A stretch of DNA of 64,000 nucleotides from Saccharospirillum sp039982735 (lineage in GTDB: Bacteria > Pseudomonadota > Gammaproteobacteria > Pseudomonadales > Natronospirillaceae), in contig NZ_JBDWXV010000023.1 in NCBI RefSeq assembly GCF_039982735.1, positions 62,001-126,000 on the forward strand. Reading direction: 5' to 3'. The translations under genes were made by a program, and so were the position numbers. The notes beneath the pieces are model-generated. The model was given only the letters and a program-made list of their open reading frames with translations. It ran no database searches and was not told where the DNA came from. Numbering within the stretch: the stretch's first letter is position 1; every line of letters begins with the position of its first letter. Of this stretch, positions 7,602 to 16,660 are shown piece after piece.

Positions 7602-9188
7602 TCAGTCAATTTTTGGCGGCGTTGAAAAGGTGTGATACGGCGCCGGTGAATCGACCGTCCATTCCAGACCTTCAGCTCCTTCCCAGGGTTTCGCCGGTGC
7701 CGGCTTGCCCGCCACAATGGTGTGCACCACGATGTAGAGGAACAGCAACTGGCTGGCACCAAAGAGGAAACCGCCGATGCTCGACACCATGTTGAAATCG
7801 GCAAACTGCAAGGCGTAATCCGGAATACGACGTGGCATGCCGGCCAGACCCAGGAAGTGCTGCGGGAAGAACAGGACGTTAACCCCAATGAAGCTCAGCC
7901 AGAAATGCACCTTGCCCAGGGTTTCGTTGTACATCTTGCCGCTCCACTTGGGCAGCCAGTAGTACACGCCGGCCATAATCGAGAACACGGCTCCCGGCAC
8001 CAGCACGTAGTGGAAGTGAGCCACCACAAAATAGGTATCGTGATACTGGAAGTCAGCCGGTGCAACTGCCAGCATCAGCCCGGAAAAGCCACCGATGGTG
8101 AACAGCACCACAAAGCAAATGGCGAACAGCATCGGGGTTTCGAACGTCATCGAGCCCCGGAACATGGTGGTTACCCAGTTGAAAACCTTCACCCCGGTCG
8201 GAACCGCGATCAGCATGGTGGCCCACATAAAGAAGGCCTCACCCAGGAAGGGGATGCCGACTGTGAACATGTGGTGGGCCCAGACAATAAAGCTCAGAAA
8301 CGCAATGGAGGCCGTCGCGTACACCATTGAGCTGTACCCGAACAGGCGCTTGCGGGCAAAGGCCGGAATGATCGCCGAGACAATACCGAAGGCCGGCAGA
8401 ATCATGATGTAGACTTCAGGGTGCCCGAAGAACCAGAAAATATGCTGGAACAGAACGGGCGAACCACCACCGGCCGCGTTAAAGAAGGCGGTGCCGAAGT
8501 GAATGTCCATCAGCATCATGGTGACCACACCGGCCAGAACCGGCATTACGGCAATCAGCAGATAGGCGGTGATCAGCCAGGTCCAGACGAACAGTGGCAT
8601 TTTCATCAGCGTCATGCCGGGGGCGCGCATGTTCAGAATGGTGGCAACAATGTTAATGGCCCCCATGATGGAACTGGCGCCCATGATGTGCACAGCAAAG
8701 ATGAAGAAGGTCACACTCGGCGGCGCGTAGGTGGTCGACAGCGGCGCGTAGAATGTCCAGCCGAAGTTGGGGCCACCGCCTTCCATGAACAGCGTACTGG
8801 CCAGCATCGCGAAAGCGAACGGCAGAATCCAGAAACTCAGGTTGTTCATACGCGGCAGCGCCATGTCCGGCGCGCCGACCATCATCGGAATCATCCAGTT
8901 CGCCAGGCCAACAAACGCTGGCATAACGGCACCAAAGACCATGATCAGGCCATGCATCGTGGTCATCTGGTTAAAGAATTCCGGCTGCACCAGTTGCAGA
9001 CCGGGCTGGAACAGCTCGGCGCGAATCACCATGGCGAAGGAGCCGCCCAACAGGAACATCGCGAAACTGAACCACAGGTACATGGTACCGATGTCTTTGT
9101 GGTTGGTGGTATAGAGCCAGCGAGTCAGGCCTTTAGCCGGCCCGTGGTGTTCGTGATCATGGTCATGATCATGGGTTGCAGTCGTCAT
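7602..9188 (-). CDS. coxA: Cytochrome c oxidase subunit I (aa3 type)
   Basis: Catalytic subunit (528 aa, about 12 helices) that reduces O2 to water and pumps protons. Visible ligands: His79 (low-spin heme a, TTMHGLIM), His256 and Tyr260 in GHPEVY (CuB and the crosslinked Tyr), His305-His306 (AHHMFTVG), His391 and His393 (VVAHFHYV). D-channel Asp108 (GAPDMALPRMNN), Glu258 and K-channel Lys334 (TGVKVFNW) are intact, so this is a standard A-type pump. An unusual His/Asp-rich tail, THDHDHDHEHH, precedes the first helix. Gap to coxB is 11 bp. Confidence 0.98.
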   Translation of the reverse strand: MTTATHDHDHDHEHHGPAKGLTRWLYTTNHKDIGTMYLWFSFAMFLLGGSFAMVIRAELFQPGLQLVQPEFFNQMTTMHGLIMVFGAVMPAFVGLANWMIPMMVGAPDMALPRMNNLSFWILPFAFAMLASTLFMEGGGPNFGWTFYAPLSTTYAPPSVTFFIFAVHIMGASSIMGAINIVATILNMRAPGMTLMKMPLFVWTWLITAYLLIAVMPVLAGVVTMMLMDIHFGTAFFNAAGGGSPVLFQHIFWFFGHPEVYIMILPAFGIVSAIIPAFARKRLFGYSSMVYATASIAFLSFIVWAHHMFTVGIPFLGEAFFMWATMLIAVPTGVKVFNWVTTMFRGSMTFETPMLFAICFVVLFTIGGFSGLMLAVAPADFQYHDTYFVVAHFHYVLVPGAVFSIMAGVYYWLPKWSGKMYNETLGKVHFWLSFIGVNVLFFPQHFLGLAGMPRRIPDYALQFADFNMVSSIGGFLFGASQLLFLYIVVHTIVAGKPAPAKPWEGAEGLEWTVDSPAPYHTFSTPPKID

Positions 9189-9199
9189 GTCATGCCTCC

Positions 9200-10336
9200 T
9201 TATTCGCCAGCTTTAAAGTTGTAAACATCAACAGGGGTGACCATGTCACCCACGTCGTTACCCCAGGCATTTCGCTCGTAGGTAATCACGGCAGCCATAT
9301 CGGCATCGCTCAGCTGATTGCCATAAGCGGCCATGGCCGTGCCACGAACCCCGTTAACCACCACATTCAGATGCCCCTCGGCCGGGCCAAGCGCAATCGG
9401 GCTGTTTGCCAGTGCCGGGAAAGCACCCGGAACACCGGAACCATTTGGCTGGTGACAGGAGGCACAGGCAGAGGTATAGACTTCTTCGCCACGCTCCATC
9501 AGCTCCTCAAAGGTCCACTCGCGGTCGTTCAATTCGGCCAGTTCAATGGCTTCCTGCTCTTTATCGGCCAGCCATTGTTCAAATTCTTCCGGAGAGACGG
9601 CTTCTACGACAACAGGCATAAACCCATGATCCTTGCCGCACAATTCAGTGCACTGACCCCGGTAGGTGCCTTCTTCGTTGATGATGGTCCAGGCTTCGTT
9701 GACGATGCCGGGGATGGCGTCTTTCTTGACGGCCAGCGCCGGTACCCACCAGGAGTGAATCACGTCGGCGGAGGAAAGCAGGAAACGAACTTTGGTGCCA
9801 GTTGGCAACACCACGGGTTCATCAACTTCCAGCAGATAGTTCTCGTTTTTTTCGAGCCGGTTGTTGATCTCGTCACGCGGGGTGGCCATGCTGGAGAAGA
9901 AGCTGACTTCCTGTTCGGCATTTTCATCGATGTAACGATAGCGCCAGCGCCACTGGTAACCAACCACTTCAAGCGTCACTTCCGACTCTTCGAAGTTATA
10001 CATGTCGGCCAGGGTGTATGTCGCCTTCACGCCAATGGCAAAAATAACCGCCGCTGGAATCAGCGTCCAGGCCAGTTCGACCTTGGTGCTTTCGTGGAAA
10101 TTGGACGATACCGCGCCCTTGGATTTGCGGTGCTTGAACATAGAATAAAACATGACGCCAAACACCAGCACGCCAATGACCACACACACCCAAAAGGTCA
10201 GCATATGGAGCCCGTAAACTTCCTGGCTGATGTCTGTCACACCCCGGGGCATATTGAGCGTCCAGTCAGCACGCGCGACTGAACTTATCAACAGCGCCGT
10301 CAGGGCAACAAATACCCTTTGCAGCTTCATCTGCAT
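9200..10336 (-). CDS. coxB: Cytochrome c oxidase subunit II with fused cytochrome c domain
   Basis: 378-aa subunit that takes electrons from cytochrome c through the binuclear CuA site. Signal peptide (cleavage near ARADW), two helices (about 40-65 and 85-108), then the CuA cupredoxin domain with His194 and the GQCTELCGKDHGFM ligand cluster (Cys229, Glu231, Cys233, His237, Met240). An Ala/Glu-rich linker leads to a C-terminal c-type cytochrome with heme motif CASCH (291-295), making this a caa3-like subunit II. It is the first gene of the leftward operon, so the promoter should lie in 10337-10670. Confidence 0.96.
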   Translation of the reverse strand: MQMKLQRVFVALTALLISSVARADWTLNMPRGVTDISQEVYGLHMLTFWVCVVIGVLVFGVMFYSMFKHRKSKGAVSSNFHESTKVELAWTLIPAAVIFAIGVKATYTLADMYNFEESEVTLEVVGYQWRWRYRYIDENAEQEVSFFSSMATPRDEINNRLEKNENYLLEVDEPVVLPTGTKVRFLLSSADVIHSWWVPALAVKKDAIPGIVNEAWTIINEEGTYRGQCTELCGKDHGFMPVVVEAVSPEEFEQWLADKEQEAIELAELNDREWTFEELMERGEEVYTSACASCHQPNGSGVPGAFPALANSPIALGPAEGHLNVVVNGVRGTAMAAYGNQLSDADMAAVITYERNAWGNDVGDMVTPVDVYNFKAGE

Positions 10337-10670
10337 CCTTCACCTCTGCACTTGTTATTGTATTGGGATTCCAGGGTCGGGCCGGATCACCTATTTTACT
10401 GCGCTTGCTGGCGTCTGATTAGCAACTTTCAGAGTGAAGGGCTAAGCAGCGGCCTAAGGCTGGTCTGTGCCGAATTGAGTCTTTCTTGTTTCCCGGATCA
10501 CCCGATTCAGATTGAGTCGAGTTAGTATAAACACGGATATTTTTAAAACCCAAGCATCAAGCGTTCCAAGGGTTGTTCAAATATCAGTCAGAAAAGACGA
10601 AATTATTTGTAAAAACAACATCTTAGGTGAATTATGACCCTTCAAAAATTTACCCGGAAGTGGGCCTGAT
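10337..10670. promoter_or_regulatory. Divergent intergenic region between coxB and the MATE gene
   Basis: 334 bp without a convincing gene. It becomes AT-rich from about 10520 to 10660 and must hold the leftward oxidase promoter and the rightward MATE promoter. I see no unambiguous -35/-10 pair and no long inverted repeat. An 11-codon frame at 10634-10669 (ATG to TGA) ends just before the MATE start and is probably fortuitous. Confidence 0.4.
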
Positions 10671-11990
10671 TTGATCCGTGTATCCAATAACGCCTGGCGC
10701 CACACCTGGGCACTGATGTGGCCGGTGATGCTGGCCAACCTGTCACTGCCATTACTGGGGCTGGTTGATACCGCCGTGTTGGGTCATCTCGACGACAGCG
10801 TTTATCTGGCTGGCGTCGCGCTGGGTGCCAGTCTCATCGCCTTTGTGTTCCTCGGGTTCAACTTTCTGTCGATGGGGTTGTCCGGCTTTACCTCCCAGGC
10901 CAAGGGTGCCGATGATGCCCGGCTGATTCGCACCCAGCTCGCCCAGTACTGCCTGGTGGCCGCCTTGCTGTCGGCGACGGTGCTGGCCGCACAATCGGTG
11001 CTGATTCAAATGGGGCTGGGGTTCATGCAGGCCTCGGAGGCGGCTACCGCTGAGGCGCACCTGTATCTGAGCATTCGTATCTGGGGCGTGCCAGCTCAGG
11101 TCTTTACCTCCATGTTGCTGGGTTTCTTTGTGGGCATGCAAAATACCCGCATCGCATTGGTGACCGTTTCGGTGGCGCAACTGGTGAATCTGGTGCTGAA
11201 CGTTACCCTGGTTTACGGCTTTGGCATGACGACCGATGGCATTGCCCTGGGCACCGTCATCAGTGAGTACCTGGCACTGGCTCTGGTACTGCTGACTCTG
11301 AGGCGAACCCTGAAACACCTGTCGCCCGGTCTGGATGCCGGCCGACTGAAGGCACTGGCGGCCTACGCGGGCATTTTCAGCGTCAGCCTCAGTTTGTTCA
11401 TTCGTACCTTTCTATTGCTGATGGGTTTCGCCTGGTTCAACCGGCTGAGTGCGGCTCTCGGTGATACCGTTCTGGCCAGCAATGCCATCCTGCTGGCGTT
11501 TCTGACGCTGATTTCCAACAGTATGGATGCCAGCGCTGCTGCTGCCGAAGCCCAGGTCGGGCTGGCCATCGGGCAACGCGATCCGCAAGCGCTGCGCGAA
11601 GTGTTGTGGACCACCGGCTGGTGCGCTTTCGGGCTGGCTTTCGCGCTGACGCTGGTGTTTGCCCTGTTGGGTAATAACCTGCTCGGCATTCTGACCAGCC
11701 AGCCAGACCTGCAACAGCAAGCCGGCACCTACCTGCCGTGGGTCGTCGCCATGCCCCTACTGGCTGGAACGGCCTACTGGCTCGATGGTGTGTTCATTGG
11801 TGCCCGCCTCACCGCCCAGATGCGCAACGGCGTCGTGTTCGGATTTTTCAGCTTTGTGCTGGCAAGCCAGTGGCTGCCAGCAACCCAACAGGCCCTCTGG
11901 CTCGGGTTCAGCCTACTGTTTATAGGTCGCTCACTCTGGATGCTGGCCGTTTACTGGCATTCGGTACGCCCGATGACACAGACACGCTGA
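10671..11990 (+). CDS. dinF: MATE family efflux transporter, DinF type
   Basis: 439-aa exporter with 12 hydrophobic helices and the MATE/DinF opening WPVMLANLSLPLLGLVDTAVLGHL. Members export cationic drugs or metabolites using Na+ or H+. The best start is TTG at 10671 (MIRVSNNAWRHTW); no ATG lies close upstream in frame. The C-terminal half repeats the fold (SLFIRTFLLLMGFAWFNRLSAALGD). It is monocistronic between the divergent cox operon and the orphan gene at 12178. Substrate is unknown. It is unrelated in detail to the NorM-like exporter at 41668. Confidence 0.9.
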   Translation: MIRVSNNAWRHTWALMWPVMLANLSLPLLGLVDTAVLGHLDDSVYLAGVALGASLIAFVFLGFNFLSMGLSGFTSQAKGADDARLIRTQLAQYCLVAALLSATVLAAQSVLIQMGLGFMQASEAATAEAHLYLSIRIWGVPAQVFTSMLLGFFVGMQNTRIALVTVSVAQLVNLVLNVTLVYGFGMTTDGIALGTVISEYLALALVLLTLRRTLKHLSPGLDAGRLKALAAYAGIFSVSLSLFIRTFLLLMGFAWFNRLSAALGDTVLASNAILLAFLTLISNSMDASAAAAEAQVGLAIGQRDPQALREVLWTTGWCAFGLAFALTLVFALLGNNLLGILTSQPDLQQQAGTYLPWVVAMPLLAGTAYWLDGVFIGARLTAQMRNGVVFGFFSFVLASQWLPATQQALWLGFSLLFIGRSLWMLAVYWHSVRPMTQTR

Positions 11991-12177
11991 AACGGAATTC
12001 AACCAACAGGGCGCATTGCCGACGGCTCCCGTTACGGCAAAATGAACAGGCTGGGCTACACTAGGGCCAACACTGGTTTCACGCCACATTATCTCCCGGT
12101 ACGCGATCATTGTAGGGATTGACGGTCGACACCCAAGACCTGCACGCTCGCCGATTCACCCGACAAGGCCCGCTGTC

Positions 12178-12786
12178 ATGTCTACACCTTGCATTGATAA
12201 TGCCCTGGATAAAGCATTGGCCGCCACGGAAGGAGAGCAAAGTCTGCAGCGTTTTATCGCTGTTTTTCACCGCAAACATCCGGCACTGCTGGTGGTGGAA
12301 CACGGTACGCCCGAACGGCGACTGACCGCCATGCTGATCCAGTATTGCCGCTTGTTGCCTATCTTGCTGGAAGAAGCCAGGAACGCCACCGCCAACGATA
12401 AAAACGCCGGCGATTTCGACCCCCTGTACGACCTGGTTGCCGAATTCTTTTCCAGCCTGGAGCCGGGACGTCTGGCCTTTGGCATTCTGGGCATTCTCGA
12501 CAAGGTGTACTTTGGCCACCGCCTGCTCGAGGAATGGCACGACCGACGCCGGCTTCACACCCATTGCGCCGCGCTTAGCTGGGATACATCCCTGTCGAAT
12601 CTGCTGGTACACACCCTGATAGGTGATGCTTACGCCAACGAGCTGGATGCTGCCGTTATGGAAATCATCGAGAAACAGCCATCGTCTTTTGACACCACCG
12701 GCGCCAGGGGCAAGAGCAGGCAGCAGCAACCACCCTACCCCTGCCTGGCCTCCCGACATGGCGTGCGTTTGTCGTGGAGTCGCTAG
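12178..12786 (+). CDS. Hypothetical protein, no recognised family
   Basis: Predicted 202-aa soluble protein, mainly helical (for example MLIQYCRLLPILLEEARN and LAFGILGILDKVYFGHRLLEEWHDRR), with no signal peptide or transmembrane helix. The last 35 residues are low-complexity, rich in Gln, Pro and Arg, and may be disordered. ATG at 12178 is the most plausible start. The stop is 3 bp from the stop of the convergent purK. An antisense open frame covers most of the same span, so coding on this strand is judged from amino-acid composition and is only moderately sure. Confidence 0.6.
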   Translation: MSTPCIDNALDKALAATEGEQSLQRFIAVFHRKHPALLVVEHGTPERRLTAMLIQYCRLLPILLEEARNATANDKNAGDFDPLYDLVAEFFSSLEPGRLAFGILGILDKVYFGHRLLEEWHDRRRLHTHCAALSWDTSLSNLLVHTLIGDAYANELDAAVMEIIEKQPSSFDTTGARGKSRQQQPPYPCLASRHGVRLSWSR

Positions 12787-12789
12787 TGG

Positions 12790-13881
12790 TTAACCCAGGT
12801 CGTTGACCAACAAGGCTTCCACCTGCTGGCAGCGTTCCTGCAGTTGCGCCTCGCTGGGGGCGGTGATGGTGATATGGCCGATCTTGCGACCCGGGCGCGG
12901 GTCTTTGCCGTAATCGTGCCAGTGGGCGCCGGGTATCGCCAGAATGGCAGCGCGATCCGGAAGCGCTCCGATCAGGTTGTACAGCGCCACCGGCTGGGAA
13001 GCCCGGCACCGGCCCAGCGGCAGATCAGCCACGGCACGAATATGGTTTTCAAACTGGCTGCAGGTGCTGCCCTCTATGGTCCAGTGGCCGGAATTGTGAA
13101 CCCGGGGCGCAATCTCGTTGGCCAGCAAGCGATCACCGACCACAAAAAACTCAAAAGCCAGCACGCCAACGTAGTCGAGCGCCGCCATCACCTGGCCGAC
13201 CGCGGTTTCCGCCTGGCTTTGCAGCGGATGCTCGGCCACCGGTTGCGACCGGTACAGCATGCCCTGGCGATGTTCGTTGCGCACCAGCGGGTAAAAGGCG
13301 AGTTCGCCCGATGCCGACCGCACACCGAGGCAGGAGACCTCGTAATCAAAGTCGACAAAGCCTTCGAAGATCAGTGGCACCGAGCCGAGCTCAGCAAAGG
13401 CGTCTGCGGCATCCGCTTGCGTGCGCAACACTTTCTGGCCTTTGCCGTCGTAGCCGAGCGTTCGGGTTTTTAGAATGGCGGGCAGGCCAAGCCGATCCAG
13501 AGCGCGGTCGAGATCCGCCTGATCGGTAATGTCGGCTATGGGCGCGGTGGGAATATCCAGGCGCTGAAACAGGTTCTTTTCCAGCCAGCGATCACGGGCC
13601 GTCTCCAGCGCCCTGGCGGAGGGATAAACCGGAACTTGGTCAGCAATAAAGGCCACCGTTTCGGGCGGCACGCTTTCAAATTCGAAGGTGACCCGATCCG
13701 ACATTTTCAAGAGTTCGCGAATGGCATAGTGATCATCGTAAGCGCCTTCAACCAGAGGGCCCAGGTCAGCAGCACAAGCGCCTTTGGCCGGGTCGAGAAA
13801 GGCCATGCGAATGCCCAGTGGCACGGCTGCCAACGCCATCATGCGGCCCAGTTGGCCGCCGCCTATGACTCCAATGCGCAT
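12790..13881 (-). CDS. purK: 5-(Carboxyamino)imidazole ribonucleotide synthase
   Basis: ATP-grasp enzyme (363 aa) of de novo purine synthesis that makes N5-CAIR from AIR, bicarbonate and ATP. It opens with the dinucleotide-like motif IGVIGGGQLGRMMALAA, and carries the ATP-grasp segments PAILKTRTLGYDGKGQKVL, FDYEVSCLGVRS and NEIAPRVHNSGHWTIEGS. It starts 3 bp after the purE stop, so the two form one transcriptional unit. Confidence 0.97.
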   Translation of the reverse strand: MRIGVIGGGQLGRMMALAAVPLGIRMAFLDPAKGACAADLGPLVEGAYDDHYAIRELLKMSDRVTFEFESVPPETVAFIADQVPVYPSARALETARDRWLEKNLFQRLDIPTAPIADITDQADLDRALDRLGLPAILKTRTLGYDGKGQKVLRTQADAADAFAELGSVPLIFEGFVDFDYEVSCLGVRSASGELAFYPLVRNEHRQGMLYRSQPVAEHPLQSQAETAVGQVMAALDYVGVLAFEFFVVGDRLLANEIAPRVHNSGHWTIEGSTCSQFENHIRAVADLPLGRCRASQPVALYNLIGALPDRAAILAIPGAHWHDYGKDPRPGRKIGHITITAPSEAQLQERCQQVEALLVNDLG

Positions 13882-13884
13882 GCG

Positions 13885-14388
13885 TCAGTCCCCCGGAACC
13901 GGATTGGCCAGCACCCGGTCGGTCTGGTCACTTCTAAATTTCAGCAAAGCGGCACGCACGCTGGCGTTTTCATTGGCGAGAATACTCGCAGCCAACAGGG
14001 CGGCATTAATGGCACCGGCCTTGCCAATGGCCAGCGTACCGGTGGGTATGCCGGCCGGCATCTGCACAATGCTGAGCAGCGAATCGACACCACTGAGCAT
14101 GCTGCTCTGAACCGGAACGCCCAGCACCGGCAGATGCGTCTTGGCGGCACACATGCCGGGCAAATGAGCTGCACCGCCCGCGCCCGCAATGATGACTTTC
14201 AGGCCACGGTCAAACGCCGATTCCGCGTAGTCAAACAGCAAGTCAGGCGTGCGATGCGCCGAGACCACCTTGCATTCGTGGGCGATCCCCAACTGAGTCA
14301 GGGTGTCGGCAGTGTGGCTCATGGTGGCCCAGTCGGACTGGGACCCCATAATGATGCCAACGGTTACAGCCGGGGCGTTTTGCGTCAC
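13885..14388 (-). CDS. purE: N5-CAIR mutase
   Basis: 167-aa class I PurE that rearranges N5-CAIR to CAIR. The substrate loops are visible: GIIMGSQSDWATM near the N-terminus, VSAHRTPDLL, and IAGAGGAAHLPGMCAAKT. The ATG overlaps the stop of the upstream YheV-like gene by 4 bp (ATGA), suggesting translational coupling. Confidence 0.97.
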   Translation of the reverse strand: MTQNAPAVTVGIIMGSQSDWATMSHTADTLTQLGIAHECKVVSAHRTPDLLFDYAESAFDRGLKVIIAGAGGAAHLPGMCAAKTHLPVLGVPVQSSMLSGVDSLLSIVQMPAGIPTGTLAIGKAGAINAALLAASILANENASVRAALLKFRSDQTDRVLANPVPGD

Positions 14389-14645
14389 TGGGAGTCATCC
14401 TTAGCGGGTGAGGTGGGATCAAGAATTTTAACCGGGGTTGCTTCAACCTCCGGTTTGGGCGGTGGCGGCGTGACCCGGGTCTTTATTTCATCAACACTCT
14501 GATGGGTCTGGCTGATGCGATCGACATAGCCGCAGTCGACGCACTCGCGCACCATGATGGCACCCTCATGCTCGTAACCCGCTTTCAGGGTGTCCATGGT
14601 GCCGCATTTGGGGCACACCGCACCGGCGATGAATCGAACCGTCAT
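14385..14645 (-). CDS. YheV-like zinc-ribbon protein
   Basis: 86-aa protein starting at the ATG at 14645 (MTVRFIAGAVCPKCG). Two CxxC pairs, CPKCG and CVDCG, about 21 residues apart, predict a zinc ribbon, followed by VDRISQ and a Pro-rich tail probably disordered. The layout matches the YheV/DUF2387 family of putative metal-binding proteins. An in-frame upstream start at 14687 would add 14 residues without family resemblance. It leads the yheV-purE-purK unit. Function unknown. Confidence 0.85.
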   Translation of the reverse strand: MTVRFIAGAVCPKCGTMDTLKAGYEHEGAIMVRECVDCGYVDRISQTHQSVDEIKTRVTPPPPKPEVEATPVKILDPTSPAKDDSQ

Positions 14646-14851
14646 AGTCAACTGCCTCTTAAAATCGCGATTATACGGAAGTGACACAGCAGCGTCATTG
14701 TCGACCGCTCGGTCAAAACACCTCGTCAGCCACTGAGGTTCCTGTGCTAAACTAAGTCGCTGTCACCTGTGCTTTTGTGTGGGTGGCGCGCAAGGGCAGA
14801 TTACCCGTCGCCTTGCAGAACCCCGTTCGCCGAACCATGGATGGTGACACC

Positions 14852-15763
14852 ATGTCCGACAAATTAAAAACCCGCTGGTTTCAGACACCCACCTCTTCTT
14901 CATCGCTGGGTTACGCCACCCGGTTCTACATGAAAGTGTTCCAGAGCCTGAAAGCCGACGAGTCATTGAACCTCGGTGCCCAGCTCGCGCCGCTGAAAAC
15001 CAACTGGTATTTGACCGAGAAAACCACCGAACGCTGGCACAAGGTGTTCCATTACCAGAGCACGGCGCCCCAGGCCTTTACCTACAGCGCTCCGGCCGGT
15101 GTTTGGGCGCTGATGCAGGTACTGGAAGACCTGGGCATCAAGTTCAGCCGCATCATGCACCTGCGCAGCCACCTGCTGCTAACCTCAACCGATGGCTTTG
15201 AAGTGAATGCTCACTACACCACTAACGTCCGCTATATGGGAGCCAGACCGTTAAAAAGCCGCTCTGTGGCACTGATCTTCCGGTCTGAAGTGCGAGATGT
15301 TCGGGGTCGGGAAATCATGCAGCTTGAAGACGAACTGTACGTCGGAGGCTTGCCGGTAGATTTCGTCGCACAACTGTCGTCCGAGCATGTAAAAGTGCCC
15401 CAGGCAGAGCGCAGCGACATTGCCATCGATAACCCGGTGGCTGATCAGATACCGGTGTCCATTGGCCGGCGTCTGGGCAGTCAGTACGGGAAACTGTCCG
15501 GCGATTTGAACCCGCTTCATATCTCAAGCATCGGGGCTCGATTGCTGGGTCACTCAGGGTCCTTTGTGCAGGGTCTGTGCACCGCCAATCTGCTGCTGGC
15601 AACCCTGGGAACTCACTGGCGCCGCTCGGTCCGCAGCCTGACCATGGAATTCAAACGGCCAGTGCCACAACCCGCCAAACTGACGCTGATCTGCACCCTT
15701 GATCAATTCAGTCTGATCGATAGCAAGAAACGCGTTCTGGTAACGGGCTCTTACATCTGCTGA
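14852..15763 (+). CDS. MaoC-like hot-dog protein (putative acyl dehydratase)
   Basis: 303-aa protein from MSDKLKTRWFQ (ATG at 14852; an in-frame ATG at 14837 is nearly as good). The C-terminal half carries the hydratase-2 signature: RLGSQYGKLSGDLNPLHIS, with the Asp and His that activate water in R-specific enoyl-CoA hydratases, then FVQGLCTANLLLATLG. The N-terminal half looks like a degenerate second hot-dog domain, as in two-domain MaoC proteins. The reaction is probably on acyl-CoA or acyl-ACP, but the substrate cannot be named. Convergent with engB. Confidence 0.8.
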   Translation: MSDKLKTRWFQTPTSSSSLGYATRFYMKVFQSLKADESLNLGAQLAPLKTNWYLTEKTTERWHKVFHYQSTAPQAFTYSAPAGVWALMQVLEDLGIKFSRIMHLRSHLLLTSTDGFEVNAHYTTNVRYMGARPLKSRSVALIFRSEVRDVRGREIMQLEDELYVGGLPVDFVAQLSSEHVKVPQAERSDIAIDNPVADQIPVSIGRRLGSQYGKLSGDLNPLHISSIGARLLGHSGSFVQGLCTANLLLATLGTHWRRSVRSLTMEFKRPVPQPAKLTLICTLDQFSLIDSKKRVLVTGSYIC

Positions 15764-15778
15764 TGAAGCCGGTGGGTA

Positions 15779-16426
15779 CTAAACCTGCGAATCGGGGTTT
15801 TCCTGACTCGCTTCCGGTGCAGGCTCAGGCTCCATCTGTTCCCGTAACCAACCCTCCAGCTCCGCAACTCCGTCTTTTTTCAGCGAGCTGAACAACTGAG
15901 CCGAAAGCCAGTTGGCTTGCGACTGTAACTGGCTACGCACTTTCATCAGGGTGGTCTTGGCCGGGCCCTTCTTCAGTTTGTCGCTCTTGGTCAGCAGGGC
16001 CCGCAACGGCATTTGTGTCTGGATTGCCCAGCGCACCATCATCTCATCGAACTCGGTCATCGGGTGACGCACGTCCATCACCAGCACGATACCCTTCAGG
16101 CTGTGGCGATCGGCCAAATACTCACCGATGTTCTTCTCCCAGTCTTCCTTCATGTCCCGGTTGACCTTGGCGTAACCGTACCCTGGCAAATCGACCAGGC
16201 GGCAGTTCTCGGTCGACAGCGAGAAGTAGTTGATCAGCTGGGTGCGGCCCGGCGTTTTTGAGGTTCGGGCCAGTTTGGAATTGCGCGTCAGCGCATTCAT
16301 TGCACTGCTTTTACCCGCATTCGAGCGACCCGCAAAGGCCACTTCAGCACCGCTGTCCGGAGGGCTTTGTTGCAAATGCTGGGCACTGGTCAGGAATCGG
16401 GCGGAATCAAATCGCAAAACCGACAT
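15779..16426 (-). CDS. engB: Ribosome biogenesis GTPase EngB/YsxC/YihA
   Basis: 215-aa P-loop GTPase needed for large-subunit assembly in many bacteria. I start at the ATG at 16426 (MSVLRFDSARFLTSA); a start at 16510 would add 28 residues not typical of the family. G motifs: G1 GRSNAGKS, G3 DLPGYG, G4 TKSD. The PGRTQLINYFSL segment is the diagnostic switch region of the family. Divergent from cytochrome c4 at 16661. Confidence 0.95.
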   Translation of the reverse strand: MSVLRFDSARFLTSAQHLQQSPPDSGAEVAFAGRSNAGKSSAMNALTRNSKLARTSKTPGRTQLINYFSLSTENCRLVDLPGYGYAKVNRDMKEDWEKNIGEYLADRHSLKGIVLVMDVRHPMTEFDEMMVRWAIQTQMPLRALLTKSDKLKKGPAKTTLMKVRSQLQSQANWLSAQLFSSLKKDGVAELEGWLREQMEPEPAPEASQENPDSQV

Positions 16427-16538
16427 TGGGAATCTCTCAACGGGGTTAAAAACCGGCAGTGTACCTGAAATCAGGTCCTGAGGTTGGGCTGTTGATCGCT
16501 CCATGTTCAATTAATACCCACTCAGGGCGCGGGGTTTC

Positions 16539-16567
16539 TTCTCAACACCCTCCCGGGTCTATATAAT
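16539..16567 (+). promoter_or_regulatory. Candidate sigma-70 promoter of cytochrome c4
   Basis: A consensus -10 TATAAT lies at 16562-16567, about 94 bp before the cytochrome c4 ATG. The -35 position at 17 bp spacing reads TTCTCA (16539-16544), a weak match. The -10 is seen directly; the promoter call is inference. Confidence 0.5.
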
Positions 16568-16660
16568 GCCCGGTCATATTACCGGTGTGGTCAGAATCCG
16601 GATCCGTGCACATCCGTTCTGATGACCGACCTTTTCCACCTTTGACGTGCGGGACGCGAC

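Noticed and set aside
8421..9224. Long + strand frame across coxA
   Set aside because: It is the antisense of a clear coxA gene, rich in His/Gln/Gly without family features; a by-product of GC-rich codon use.
12079..12759. Leftward 226-aa frame opposite the orphan gene
   Set aside because: Composition is less protein-like (Gly/Gln-rich without helices or motifs) and it ends beyond the convergent purK junction; kept the + strand gene instead.
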